Positions 55,771 to 64,000 of a DNA stretch of 64,000 bases are shown here, piece by piece. The DNA comes from Fermentimonas sp. (GTDB lineage Bacteria > Bacteroidota > Bacteroidia > Bacteroidales > Dysgonomonadaceae), in assembly GCA_015478775.1 (NCBI GenBank), contig JADMKP010000010.1:422593-486592 (forward strand), read 5' to 3'. How positions within the stretch are numbered: position 1 is the first letter of the stretch; each line of letters opens with the position of its first letter. A program made the position numbers and the translations under genes. The notes beneath the pieces were generated by a model. The model was not told the DNA's origin. It saw only the letters and a list, made by a program, of their open reading frames with translations, and ran no database searches.

Positions 55771-56916
55771 TCAGGGTGCATCCGAATATGGTTTGGTTTC
55801 ATAAATACTATTAATTTCAAAAGCAGAATTAAGGGATATATGAGCAATATAACCGGGAATCAAAATATCTCTATTGCCTTCTGTGTATGATTTAACCAAA
55901 GGCACATTAGCTTCATAAAAACCATTTCCTGCGCTTTTATACTGTACACCCTCAAGAAAAGGTGCAAAACTTATCCTCATGTTATCGGTTTGTGCAGCTG
56001 TCATCATCAGTTCACCTGTAATTCTTTCTCTGGATGAGCCACCAGAATCAAAAAAACGAGTTACGTGAGGAGCTAAAAATCTATACATACCGCTATGATC
56101 TAGCGATGAAAGAGACGTATAAAAACCACTAACAGCAGTCCTAATTGAATCAAGTTCAAAATCTTCAACAGGTGTAGCCTGATAAAGCAAGTCATATCTC
56201 TTTTGAACTTCACCAATATAACCACCTTTAAGATCGCCATGACGAGAAAACTCTAAATACTCATAGTAAGACTCTGCAGAGTTAGTATTCAAAGCCACAA
56301 TCCATGATAATGAATCCAACCTAGCTTCAACAAGTGGCAGATATGGCGAAGTGGTATATTGAGCAATAAACCCTTTCAATTCGGATATACTTTCTGACTC
56401 CTTAAGGCTTTCCCATATTGAAGCCTCCTTACGTTTTAAATTCATTAAACCCTCTTGTGCTTCATCAAAATGAATACCCGAAGGGTGGCTTTCAATATAT
56501 GATAAGTATCCATCAACACTATTCTCTTTAACAGCTGTTTCCCATGCACTTCGCTCTAAATTCTTCTCTAAAACTACTTCATAGAAAACAAAGTAAGAAC
56601 CTACCAACACTAAAATCACCAGTGCTGTTCTTAATAATTTATTTCGTTTTTTATTTTTATTATCTGGATAGTCTTCACTCTTAACATAAACACTCTCTAC
56701 AATAGCTTCTTCTGATATGGATTTATTTATCTCAACATCAGGCTCAGTTATATAATCTATGCTTTCGGTCTTTGTCTTAATATTAATCTCAGTTGCATTA
56801 TCAACGCTTTCAGGAAGCATCACCTCGTAATCCGATTGCACCTTTTTAGTACAATCAACACAAAAAAGTGAATCTTGCCACCGTTCATTTCCACAAAGAG
56901 GACATTTATCAGACAT
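55771..56916 (-). CDS. Zinc-ribbon membrane protein of unknown function
   Basis: This 381-residue protein has a zinc ribbon at the N-terminus (CPLCGN...CVDC, residues 5-21), an acidic linker, one membrane helix (about 92-112), then repeated short helices with WE(S/T)xxE patterns (residues 128-215). It ends in a domain with an NTF2-like look (residues about 250-380; FYTSLSSLDHSGMYRFLAPHVTRFF). I do not know its role. It sits 9 bases upstream of uvrB on the same strand and shares a short divergent promoter region with the helicase gene. Confidence 0.78.
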   Translation of the reverse strand: MSDKCPLCGNERWQDSLFCVDCTKKVQSDYEVMLPESVDNATEINIKTKTESIDYITEPDVEINKSISEEAIVESVYVKSEDYPDNKNKKRNKLLRTALVILVLVGSYFVFYEVVLEKNLERSAWETAVKENSVDGYLSYIESHPSGIHFDEAQEGLMNLKRKEASIWESLKESESISELKGFIAQYTTSPYLPLVEARLDSLSWIVALNTNSAESYYEYLEFSRHGDLKGGYIGEVQKRYDLLYQATPVEDFELDSIRTAVSGFYTSLSSLDHSGMYRFLAPHVTRFFDSGGSSRERITGELMMTAAQTDNMRISFAPFLEGVQYKSAGNGFYEANVPLVKSYTEGNRDILIPGYIAHISLNSAFEINSIYETKPYSDAP

Positions 56917-56953
56917 ATATTTTGTCAGTTAAAGTAGAATTATATTCAACATA

Positions 56954-56961
56954 CAAATATA
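56954..56961 (-). promoter_or_regulatory. -7 box upstream of the zinc-ribbon gene
   Basis: TATATTTG on the minus strand lies about 38 bases before the zinc-ribbon gene start. It may drive zinc-ribbon gene, uvrB and fhs, which are closely spaced. No clear -33 box is seen. Confidence 0.45.
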
Positions 56962-56987
56962 AGAATGTTTTAAGTGAGAGTCTTCCT

Positions 56988-57018
56988 TTTGCGAAGATAA
57001 TCAAATTTTGTACTTTTG
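56988..57018 (+). promoter_or_regulatory. Promoter of the nuclease-helicase gene
   Basis: TTTG (56988-56991), a 19-base spacer and TACTTTTG (57011-57018) match the Bacteroidetes promoter well; the start codon is about 24 bases further. Confidence 0.65.
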
Positions 57019-57041
57019 AGATGAAATAAAAAAGCTAATCA

Positions 57042-60000
57042 ATGCCCCTTCCCGAAATAATTAAAGCAGAACTACTCAAAATTGATAATGATAAAAAGCT
57101 CCTTATATGTTATTCAGAAGATTATAAGGAAAAATCTTTAATTATAAGATATGGAGTAAGTCCCGAGAATAGTGAATTCAACAGCTCCATAGAGCAGTTT
57201 TGGGTAGGCGCTAAATTAAATATTATAGATTGCGCCATTGATGATGATGGTTACCTAGTACCAACCTATATAATATTAGAGCCCGACTACCTAATAGATG
57301 CTTCAGCTATTGCAGAATGTTTCCAGGTTTATCTAATCACCCCCCTGCATTATTTCCGAAACAAGTTAGAAACAATAGAGAACCGATCATACCTTCTCTT
57401 AGGTAACCTTGCAAACTACTTCCTCGATGAACTCATATTTTCTGACGATATTGATAAAGTTACATTCAACGAGGCATTCTTAAACTCCTTCAAGCAATCG
57501 CCATTCGAATATACTAGTTGCCAAGACATCCAGTCCGACTCCGATTTTCGTAAGTTTATGAACAATGCAAAGCAAAGGTTCGATAACATAAAAAGAGTAA
57601 TAAAAGACGATTTCCCTAAGCTTGGCATCAACATAGACAATTGCACCCTCGAGCCATCATTCTTTAGTGCCAAATATGGCTTCCAAGGAAGACTAGATAT
57701 GCTTTATACCCATCCCAATACTACAGATGCATCGATAATAGAATTAAAATCGGGACAAGTACCCTATCCTTCACACGACAAAACCAAAATAGGTCTCAAT
57801 CATAAAGTACAAACATACGTATATCGCTTAATGATTGATAGTGTATTTGGCAGAAGCAAACACAATGTAAATGCTTCTATCCTATATGCAGCAGCTAATA
57901 CCCCCGGAGAAAATATAAGAAAAGCAATATTAAACAGTGTCATAGAAAAATCTATTCTCAATCTACGCAATCAAATTATTATAAATGAATACAAAATCAT
58001 TCATGGTAAAACAGACTCCGTAGAAGAGTTGTTTCATACGATGTTTCAACAAACAAGGGTCAACCAAAGATTTCCGCAATTCTATATAAACAGAATAAAT
58101 AAAATTGAGTTGATTCTTTCAGAAAGCACTTATATTGAGAAAACATACTTCTATCGATATATAAAATTTATATCACGCGAGCTATATCACCAAAAAATAG
58201 GAGATATAGAATATGAGACACCAACAGGGGTAGCTTCATTGTGGAACAGCAAGTTTAGTGAAAGGGCCGAAACACTGGATGCAATATATAATCTGTCAAT
58301 AAGTAAAATTGTTGATTCCAACAGAGATATGGTTATCAACTTTAAACGAGAAGTTACCGGATTAGTAAACTTCAGAGAGGGCGATATCTGTATAGTATAT
58401 CCAAAAAACAATGTAACTGATACTGTTCTCACCACTCAAATATTGAAGGGAACCATAGTAGAAATCAGAGAAAATGAAGTTACGGTGCGTTTCAGATATA
58501 AGCAGAAAAACCACCATTATTTTAATGATAATCCATATTGGGCTATAGAGCACGATTCGCTCGACTCCTCCTACAATAACATGTATAAAACTCTTTATAA
58601 ATTTATTACATCATCCAAACCAACAAAAGATTTATTATTAGGAATAAGAGGTCCAGGCAACTCTGATGCAAGTAATCAAAATAACTCCGAGGATATTAAA
58701 CACAATAGTGATAATAACTCTAATTACATAAATTACAACATTAACAACTATCCCGAAAACATAATCACTCAAGCAATAAGTGCCGAAGATTATTTTCTTA
58801 TAGTGGGCCCACCCGGCACTGGAAAGACATCAATATTTGCACGTAGGCTTATTGAAGAATACTACAAAAGTCACGATATCAACATAATGGTTATAGCAAA
58901 TACCAACAGGGCAGTTGATGAGCTTTGCGATGCAATAAATGCTGCCTTTGGATATACTGATGGGTTATGCGAAAACTATATTCGTATAGGAACCGAACTT
59001 TCTTGTGCCGACAAGCATCGTCATAGACTTCTACAGAATGTTTCTGAGCAGTATATAGACAGAGAATCTCTTCGAGAAACAATTGACCAATGCAGAATAT
59101 GGGTATCCACACTTGCCTCAGTAACAAGCAAACCCGAACTATTCTCACTGAAAAAGTTTAATGTTGCAATCATTGATGAAGCATCGCAGATACTGGAACC
59201 TCAAATTATTGGACTACTTCCAGAGTTCGATAAATTTATTATGATTGGCGACCATAATCAGCTATCCACCATAGTAATGCAAGAGATTGTTGAATCAAAA
59301 ATTACAGAAACTCATTTAAATAATCTAGGAATAACAGATTGCAGAGATTCACTTTTCGAGAGATTATTGAGAAGATGCATCAATATGAACTGGAGCAATT
59401 CATATACACAGCTCACAAAACAGGGTCGCATGCATAACGACATAGCTGCATTTCCTGCAAATAATTTCTATACCGAAACCCTGCTTCCGGCACTCACTTG
59501 GCAAACTGCTAAATGGGAAATGAGCTATAATAATGACAACAGTTTTGATAAATATGTGGCTACAGGACGCAATTTTTTTATTTCTACAGATAATATAGAT
59601 TTATACACTCAACCACATAAAACGCCCACTCCATCACATAAGACAGCTATACCATCAAATAAAATAAATGAAAAAGAAGCCGATGTGGTAATCGATCTAC
59701 TTCACTCAATCTATAGAGTATACAATCAAAACAACAAACAAATCAACCACAACTCTATCGGAATAATTGCTCCTTACAGAAATCAAATTGCACTAATCAG
59801 AGACAAATTGATGAAATCATCACTACCAGATGCTCAAAACATAATGATAGATACCGTCGAGCGCTTTCAAGGCAGTCAGCGCAACATAATAATCATGTCG
59901 TTCTGCATAAATCAACCCTCACAACTCAAATTTCTTTGCAATATGAGCAACGATGGCAAGGTAGATAGGAAACTAAATGTATCTATTACCCGTGCCAGAG

Positions 60001-60098
60001 AGCAGATGTTTCTAATTGGTAACGCCAATATCATGAAACTGCAACCGGTCTACAAAAAGCTACTCGATTTTTATAAAGACAAAATGATTGAAAGCTAG
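57042..60098 (+). CDS. Dna2-like nuclease-helicase (PD-(D/E)XK plus superfamily 1B helicase)
   Basis: This 1018-residue protein has a RecB/Cas4-like nuclease region near 215-275 (GRLDMLY, then IIELKSG, then HKVQTYVYRLM: the D, ExK and QxxxY motifs). A UPF1/Dna2-type SF1B helicase follows, with Walker A GPPGTGKTS (about 589), ANTNRAVDELCDA, Walker B DEASQ (about 711), GDHNQLS, LTKQGRMHN, and the C-terminal GIIAPYRNQI, DTVERFQGSQ and NVSITRAREQ. Such proteins process DNA ends or stalled forks. I see no clear four-cysteine iron-sulfur set. It is a single gene; a defence or repair role is open. Confidence 0.85.
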   Translation: MPLPEIIKAELLKIDNDKKLLICYSEDYKEKSLIIRYGVSPENSEFNSSIEQFWVGAKLNIIDCAIDDDGYLVPTYIILEPDYLIDASAIAECFQVYLITPLHYFRNKLETIENRSYLLLGNLANYFLDELIFSDDIDKVTFNEAFLNSFKQSPFEYTSCQDIQSDSDFRKFMNNAKQRFDNIKRVIKDDFPKLGINIDNCTLEPSFFSAKYGFQGRLDMLYTHPNTTDASIIELKSGQVPYPSHDKTKIGLNHKVQTYVYRLMIDSVFGRSKHNVNASILYAAANTPGENIRKAILNSVIEKSILNLRNQIIINEYKIIHGKTDSVEELFHTMFQQTRVNQRFPQFYINRINKIELILSESTYIEKTYFYRYIKFISRELYHQKIGDIEYETPTGVASLWNSKFSERAETLDAIYNLSISKIVDSNRDMVINFKREVTGLVNFREGDICIVYPKNNVTDTVLTTQILKGTIVEIRENEVTVRFRYKQKNHHYFNDNPYWAIEHDSLDSSYNNMYKTLYKFITSSKPTKDLLLGIRGPGNSDASNQNNSEDIKHNSDNNSNYINYNINNYPENIITQAISAEDYFLIVGPPGTGKTSIFARRLIEEYYKSHDINIMVIANTNRAVDELCDAINAAFGYTDGLCENYIRIGTELSCADKHRHRLLQNVSEQYIDRESLRETIDQCRIWVSTLASVTSKPELFSLKKFNVAIIDEASQILEPQIIGLLPEFDKFIMIGDHNQLSTIVMQEIVESKITETHLNNLGITDCRDSLFERLLRRCINMNWSNSYTQLTKQGRMHNDIAAFPANNFYTETLLPALTWQTAKWEMSYNNDNSFDKYVATGRNFFISTDNIDLYTQPHKTPTPSHKTAIPSNKINEKEADVVIDLLHSIYRVYNQNNKQINHNSIGIIAPYRNQIALIRDKLMKSSLPDAQNIMIDTVERFQGSQRNIIIMSFCINQPSQLKFLCNMSNDGKVDRKLNVSITRAREQMFLIGNANIMKLQPVYKKLLDFYKDKMIES

Positions 60099-60338
60099 TT
60101 TACCACAAAAAGCATCAATGAAGTACCACAAAAAGAGTTTAAATTGAGAGGGAGAGAAATTGAAGAAGGTGCTAAACATTTGATTGAAATTAAAAGTTTA
60201 GTAAGTCAATTTAATAAATCTACAATGAACACAAAGCTGAGGGAACCAGATTTAATGATGGTAATAACAGGTGGTCCAATTGCTTATGCAAGACCAGATG
60301 GGGTTAAAGTGATTCCACTAGCCTGTCTTAGAGATTAA
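60099..60338 (+). pseudogene. C-terminal remnant of a DUF4143-type AAA ATPase
   Basis: A frame with no ATG start includes LRGREIEEGAKHLIEIKSLV and DLMMVITGGPIAYARPDG, then VKVIPLACLRD and a stop. This is the usual end of DUF4143/COG1373 ATPases, which finish with a VIPIGCL-type string. The frame is continuous with the helicase gene, from which only its TAG stop (60096-60098) divides it. TACCACAAAAAG occurs twice (60101-60112, 60124-60135) at the junction. Confidence 0.55.
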
Positions 60339-60348
60339 CTCCCTCATA

Positions 60349-60406
60349 TAGGCCTAATTTGAGGATTACGATCTAATATTTAGGCCTAAATTTAAGATTA
60401 CAGATC
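60349..60406. repeat. Two imperfect direct repeats with TAGGCCTA palindromes
   Basis: Copies at 60349-60373 and 60381-60406 share TAGGCCTAA, then TTT, AG, ATTAC and GATC. The period is 32 bases. Each copy begins with the palindrome TAGGCCTA, in the second extended to TTTAGGCCTAAA. They lie just upstream of the promoter of the restriction-modification gene. Confidence 0.65.
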
Positions 60407-60412
60407 ATTTAA

Positions 60413-60444
60413 TTGTAATGTATTAACATTTATGTATATATTTG
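60413..60444 (+). promoter_or_regulatory. Promoter of the restriction-modification gene
   Basis: TTG (60413-60415), a 21-base spacer and TATATTTG (60437-60444) precede the start codon by about 30 bases. Confidence 0.55.
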
Positions 60445-60474
60445 ATGTTGAAACTTACAATTTTACTATAAGCA

Positions 60475-63400
60475 ATGATTTTAAAGCAATTAAAACCAAG
60501 AAAAGCTCTCAACAAAGCCTATTTGAAACTAAAACCCGATAGAAAGAAGATAGATATTTTCAAAACTAACCTTATAGAGTTACTTGATACAATTAATGAA
60601 AGTGAATCTGAAGAGAATCAGAAAAACCTAATAAGCGACTTTCTAAAAAACACCTATTACAAAGACGATCACTTTATTAACACAAAAGAGAGAGCTGATC
60701 TTGTTATTCATAATGGTAAAAACAGGGCCAGCACAGTGGGAGTAATTATTGAAACAAAGCGCCCCTCCAACAGGTGGGAAATGATTACCCCAGACGAAAT
60801 CAATGCCAAAGCTTTTCACGAATTACTTCTTTACTATTTACGGGAACGAATTACCAACAGCAACTTAGAAATTCGCAACCTTATAATTACCAATATTTAC
60901 GAGTGGTATATATTTGACAGCAAAGTATTTGAACGAAACTTCGTACAAAATAAGGCACTTATTCGTCAATTCGAGGAGTTTGAGAAAAGCAAACAGCGCA
61001 CGGAGGTATTCTTTTCTGACATTGCTCACCCATATATCGAAAGCCTCAAAAGTGAAATAGAGTTTACTTATTTCGACATTCGCGATTATAATCAACCTTT
61101 GCGCAATGATAATGTCGATGATGATATTAAACTAATAGCGCTCTACAAACTACTCTCGCCCGAGCATCTACTAAACCTCCCCTTTGCCAACGATAGCAAC
61201 ACATTAGACAAAGGCTTCTATGGCGAACTCCTTCACATAATGGGCCTGAGTGAAAGCAAAGAAGGTGGGAAAAAGATAATAGGTCGCGAACAAGAAAACA
61301 AACGCAATATTGGTTCGCTTATAGAAAATGCCATTAACGAACTCGACAGTCTCGACAAAATAAGTCGACTCGACAAACCCAGTCAGTACGGTGCCAATAA
61401 GCAAGAACGCCTGTTTAATGTTGGCCTAGAGCTATCCATTACCTGGATGAATCGCATCCTGTTTATGAAACTGCTAGAAGCACAACTGATAAAATATCAT
61501 AAAGCCAACACACAATATGAGTTCCTCAACATAAAAAAGGTTCCGAGTTACGACGATCTCAATAGTCTTTTTTTTAAAGTACTTGCCCGAAAACTCTCCG
61601 ACCGAGGAGTAACCACCAAAGGAGCTTTCGATAAAGTGCCCTACCTCAACAGCTCACTCTTTGAACCAACCGAATTAGAGCACACCACCCTATTTGTGAG
61701 TAACTTGGGAGATAATCGTGAACTACCCATTTATAATGGAACAGTGCTAAAAGATATCAATGGCAAGCGCCGTACAGGCAAAATGAATCCATTAGAATAC
61801 CTCTTTGAATTTCTCGATGCTTATGATTTCACCAGCGAAGGGTCTGAAGCCATACAAGAAGACAACAAAACCCTCATCAATGCATCAGTGCTAGGGCTTA
61901 TCTTCGAAAAGATAAACGGATACAAAGATGGCTCATTCTTTACTCCGGGATTCATCACCATGTATATGTGCAGAGAAACCATTCGCAAAGCAGTATTGCA
62001 AAAGTTCAACGAAACAAAGCAATGGAACTGCAAAGATATTACCCAGCTCTATAACAGAATAGATGACATCAACGAAGCCAATGAAATTGTAAATAGCATA
62101 AAGATATGCGACCCCGCTGTGGGATCGGGACACTTCTTAGTATCGGCACTAAACGAGATTATAGCCATCAAAAACGATCTGCGCATCTTAAAAGACAGAA
62201 AAGGTCGCAGACTTAAAGAGTATCACGTGGTGGTAGAAAACGATGAGCTAATTATAACAGATGAAGATGGAGTAATATTTGAATATAACCCAACAAGCAA
62301 AGAAAGTCAACGAGTACAAGAAGCCCTCTTTCACGAGAAGCAAACCATTATAGAGAACTGTTTGTTTGGCGTAGACATCAACCCCAACTCAGTAAAGATA
62401 TGCCGTTTGCGCTTATGGATAGAGCTACTGAAGAATGCCTATTATAAGAATGAAACCGAACTAGAGACACTACCCAATATAGACATCAACATCAAATGTG
62501 GCAACTCACTAGTAAGTCGGTTTGCTTTAGATGCCAACCTTGGTCAAGCACTCAAAAAAAGCAAATGGACCATCGACAGCTATCGCCTGGCAGTTTCCAC
62601 CTATCGCAACGCACATAATAAAGAAGAGAAGCGCGATATGGAACAACTGATGATAAGCATCAAGAATGATTTCAGAAGCGAAATAGCAGACAACGACCCC
62701 AAAGTAAAACGTCTTGCCAAAATAAAAGGAGAACTTATTTTCCTTACCACTCAAACATCACTATTTGAGCAAACTAAGAAAGAGAAAAAAGAATGGGACA
62801 ACAAGGTAGATAAACTAACCAAAGAGATTAAAAAGCTAGAAACCGAAATAGAAGAAATAAAAGCAAACAAGATATACGAAAATGCTTTCGAGTGGCGCTT
62901 CGAGTTCCCCGAAGTATTGAACGATGAGGGCGACTTTGTGGGGTTTGATGTGGTGATTGGGAATCCGCCGTATTTTCAGATTCAATACAGTGATTACAGT
63001 AAAAATGAATATTTCAAATCTTATAACACATTTGAAAGAACAGGAGATATATACTCTTTGTTTTTTGAGAAATCTATCATGTTACTTAAAAAGTTAGGAA
63101 TATTGACGTTTATAACTTCAAATCGATTCTGTAATACAAATTATGGATTAAGTACAAGAAGATTTCTCACCAAATATAAACTTTTGGAGTTGATAAATTT
63201 TAACAATGTAGATATTTTTAATGAAGCAAATGTCGGAACTTTAATAACTTCTTTACAGAAAGAAAATGTCAATGTAGTAAATAAATTTAAATCTTTTCAA
63301 ATCAATGATTTGAGTACAGCACAAGAATTGAATAAGTATGCTTCAGGTATTGAAAAAGATGCAAATCAGAAATATTTTAATAAAGAACAATGGATATTTG

Positions 63401-64000
63401 CAGAAAACAAAATCCTCGATTTAAAATATAAAATCCAGAATAAATCTATTCTTTTATCAGAAGTAAGTGATTTAAAGATAAACAGAGGATTAACAACCGG
63501 TGCTAATAAAATATTTATTGTTACAAAAAAAATTGGAGATCAATTAATTTCAAAAAATCCATATAATGCAGATATAATAAAACCAGTATTGAAAGGAGCT
63601 GAAATTAAAAGATTCGAAGTCCAGAATTTTAACAACTATATTATTCTCACAAAAACAGGTGTTGATATTAGTACCTATCCTGATATCTATGAGTATTTAT
63701 TAGAATATAAAAATGAGCTTGAAAAAGTTTATGAAGCAAAAAAGGGTATGAAAAAATGGTATGAATTAAGAGCATGTTCTTATTACAATTCTTTTGAAGA
63801 TGAAAAACTTATTTGGACAAGACTATCATCAATAAATTCTTTCGCCATTAGCTCAGGAAAGGAATATTCCATTGATAGTACCTCATTTGCTACAGGTAAA
63901 AACCTAAAATATTATTGTGCAATATTAAATTCAAAACTCATCTATTTTTATTTTAAATTAGGATCTGTTATTTGGGGACGAGATGGTATAAAATGGTTTG
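60475..64000 (+). CDS. Type IIG restriction-modification enzyme (Eco57I/TaqI-like), partial
   Basis: An open frame of at least 1175 codons runs off the right edge. The N-terminus has a PD-(D/E)XK nuclease (D75 in RADLVIHN, E93 and K95 in VIIETKRP). A helical linker follows, then the adenine methylase: motif I DPAVGSGHF (546-554), the GVDINPNSVKICRLRLWIELL region and motif IV NPPYF (830-834). The rest (about 835 on) resembles a TaqI-like target-recognition domain (SNRFCNTNYGLSTRRFL, INRGLTTGANKIFIV, LKGAEIKRF, KLIWTRLSS). One polypeptide thus cuts and methylates. Base use changes sharply after NPPYF, to much more AT. The left boundary carries repeats and a gene remnant, as in an inserted island. 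Confidence 0.9.
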   Translation, partial: MILKQLKPRKALNKAYLKLKPDRKKIDIFKTNLIELLDTINESESEENQKNLISDFLKNTYYKDDHFINTKERADLVIHNGKNRASTVGVIIETKRPSNRWEMITPDEINAKAFHELLLYYLRERITNSNLEIRNLIITNIYEWYIFDSKVFERNFVQNKALIRQFEEFEKSKQRTEVFFSDIAHPYIESLKSEIEFTYFDIRDYNQPLRNDNVDDDIKLIALYKLLSPEHLLNLPFANDSNTLDKGFYGELLHIMGLSESKEGGKKIIGREQENKRNIGSLIENAINELDSLDKISRLDKPSQYGANKQERLFNVGLELSITWMNRILFMKLLEAQLIKYHKANTQYEFLNIKKVPSYDDLNSLFFKVLARKLSDRGVTTKGAFDKVPYLNSSLFEPTELEHTTLFVSNLGDNRELPIYNGTVLKDINGKRRTGKMNPLEYLFEFLDAYDFTSEGSEAIQEDNKTLINASVLGLIFEKINGYKDGSFFTPGFITMYMCRETIRKAVLQKFNETKQWNCKDITQLYNRIDDINEANEIVNSIKICDPAVGSGHFLVSALNEIIAIKNDLRILKDRKGRRLKEYHVVVENDELIITDEDGVIFEYNPTSKESQRVQEALFHEKQTIIENCLFGVDINPNSVKICRLRLWIELLKNAYYKNETELETLPNIDINIKCGNSLVSRFALDANLGQALKKSKWTIDSYRLAVSTYRNAHNKEEKRDMEQLMISIKNDFRSEIADNDPKVKRLAKIKGELIFLTTQTSLFEQTKKEKKEWDNKVDKLTKEIKKLETEIEEIKANKIYENAFEWRFEFPEVLNDEGDFVGFDVVIGNPPYFQIQYSDYSKNEYFKSYNTFERTGDIYSLFFEKSIMLLKKLGILTFITSNRFCNTNYGLSTRRFLTKYKLLELINFNNVDIFNEANVGTLITSLQKENVNVVNKFKSFQINDLSTAQELNKYASGIEKDANQKYFNKEQWIFAENKILDLKYKIQNKSILLSEVSDLKINRGLTTGANKIFIVTKKIGDQLISKNPYNADIIKPVLKGAEIKRFEVQNFNNYIILTKTGVDISTYPDIYEYLLEYKNELEKVYEAKKGMKKWYELRACSYYNSFEDEKLIWTRLSSINSFAISSGKEYSIDSTSFATGKNLKYYCAILNSKLIYFYFKLGSVIWGRDGIKWF

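Noticed and set aside
60865-62754. Several minus-strand open frames of 65-76 codons between 60.8 and 62.8 kb
   Set aside because: They are reverse shadows of the long plus-strand restriction-modification gene and have no protein-like features.

Overview
The window looks like a chromosome segment of a Bacteroidota bacterium, most likely in or near the Bacteroidales. The evidence is a SusC/SusD pair, an AT-rich genome, promoters of the Bacteroidetes TTTG/TAnnTTTG type, a ribosomal protein S16 with a long low-complexity tail, and a mreBCD-mrdA-rodA cluster directly behind purH. A two-subunit methylmalonyl-CoA mutase, tryptophanase and formate-tetrahydrofolate ligase fit a fermentative, propionate/succinate-type metabolism. 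No tRNA, rRNA, CRISPR array or insertion sequence was recognised.

Layout. (1) 1-12.9 kb, minus strand: a surface polysaccharide operon running wza, wzc, two FdtA-like sugar isomerases, an acyltransferase, a DegT aminotransferase, a Wzx flippase, four glycosyltransferases and a Wzy-like polymerase, with a further partial gene at the left edge. (2) 12.9-18.1 kb: two paralogous PAS-LuxR regulators alternating with polysaccharide units. All four minus-strand units here carry the same promoter plan, a TAnnTTTG box with a TGTAA-N5-TGTAA direct repeat upstream. This is the most interesting signal in the window. (3) 18.4-22 kb: rpsP, an alpha/beta hydrolase, and a decayed stretch with gene remnants, repeats and a DUF6266 gene. 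(4) 22-27 kb: mutA, a UbiA-type prenyltransferase and mutB. (5) 27-31.6 kb: a creatininase-family protein, a RIC-like/LuxR regulator next to a YgbA-type nitrosative-stress protein, a secreted HExxH protein and an SDR. (6) 31.6-39 kb: rodA, mrdA, mreD, mreC, mreB and purH. (7) 39-42 kb: a ROK kinase and tryptophanase. (8) 42-50.8 kb: a SusC/SusD pair, a GH3 fossil, an alpha-L-fucosidase fused to a glycerophosphodiester phosphodiesterase, and an HD hydrolase. (9) 50.8-60.1 kb: hemW, fhs, uvrB, a zinc-ribbon membrane protein and a Dna2-like nuclease-helicase. (10) 60.1-64 kb: a DUF4143 remnant and a large type IIG restriction-modification gene that runs off the right edge.

How they work together. 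Wza/Wzc, Wzx/Wzy, the glycosyltransferases and the amino-sugar genes form a near-complete Wzy-dependent export and assembly system. The PAS-LuxR pair is its likely switch and probably also controls its own genes. The SusCD-fucosidase locus is a small, partly decayed glycan-use locus. The restriction-modification gene at the right edge has a target-recognition half of clearly different base composition, as expected where specificity is exchanged.
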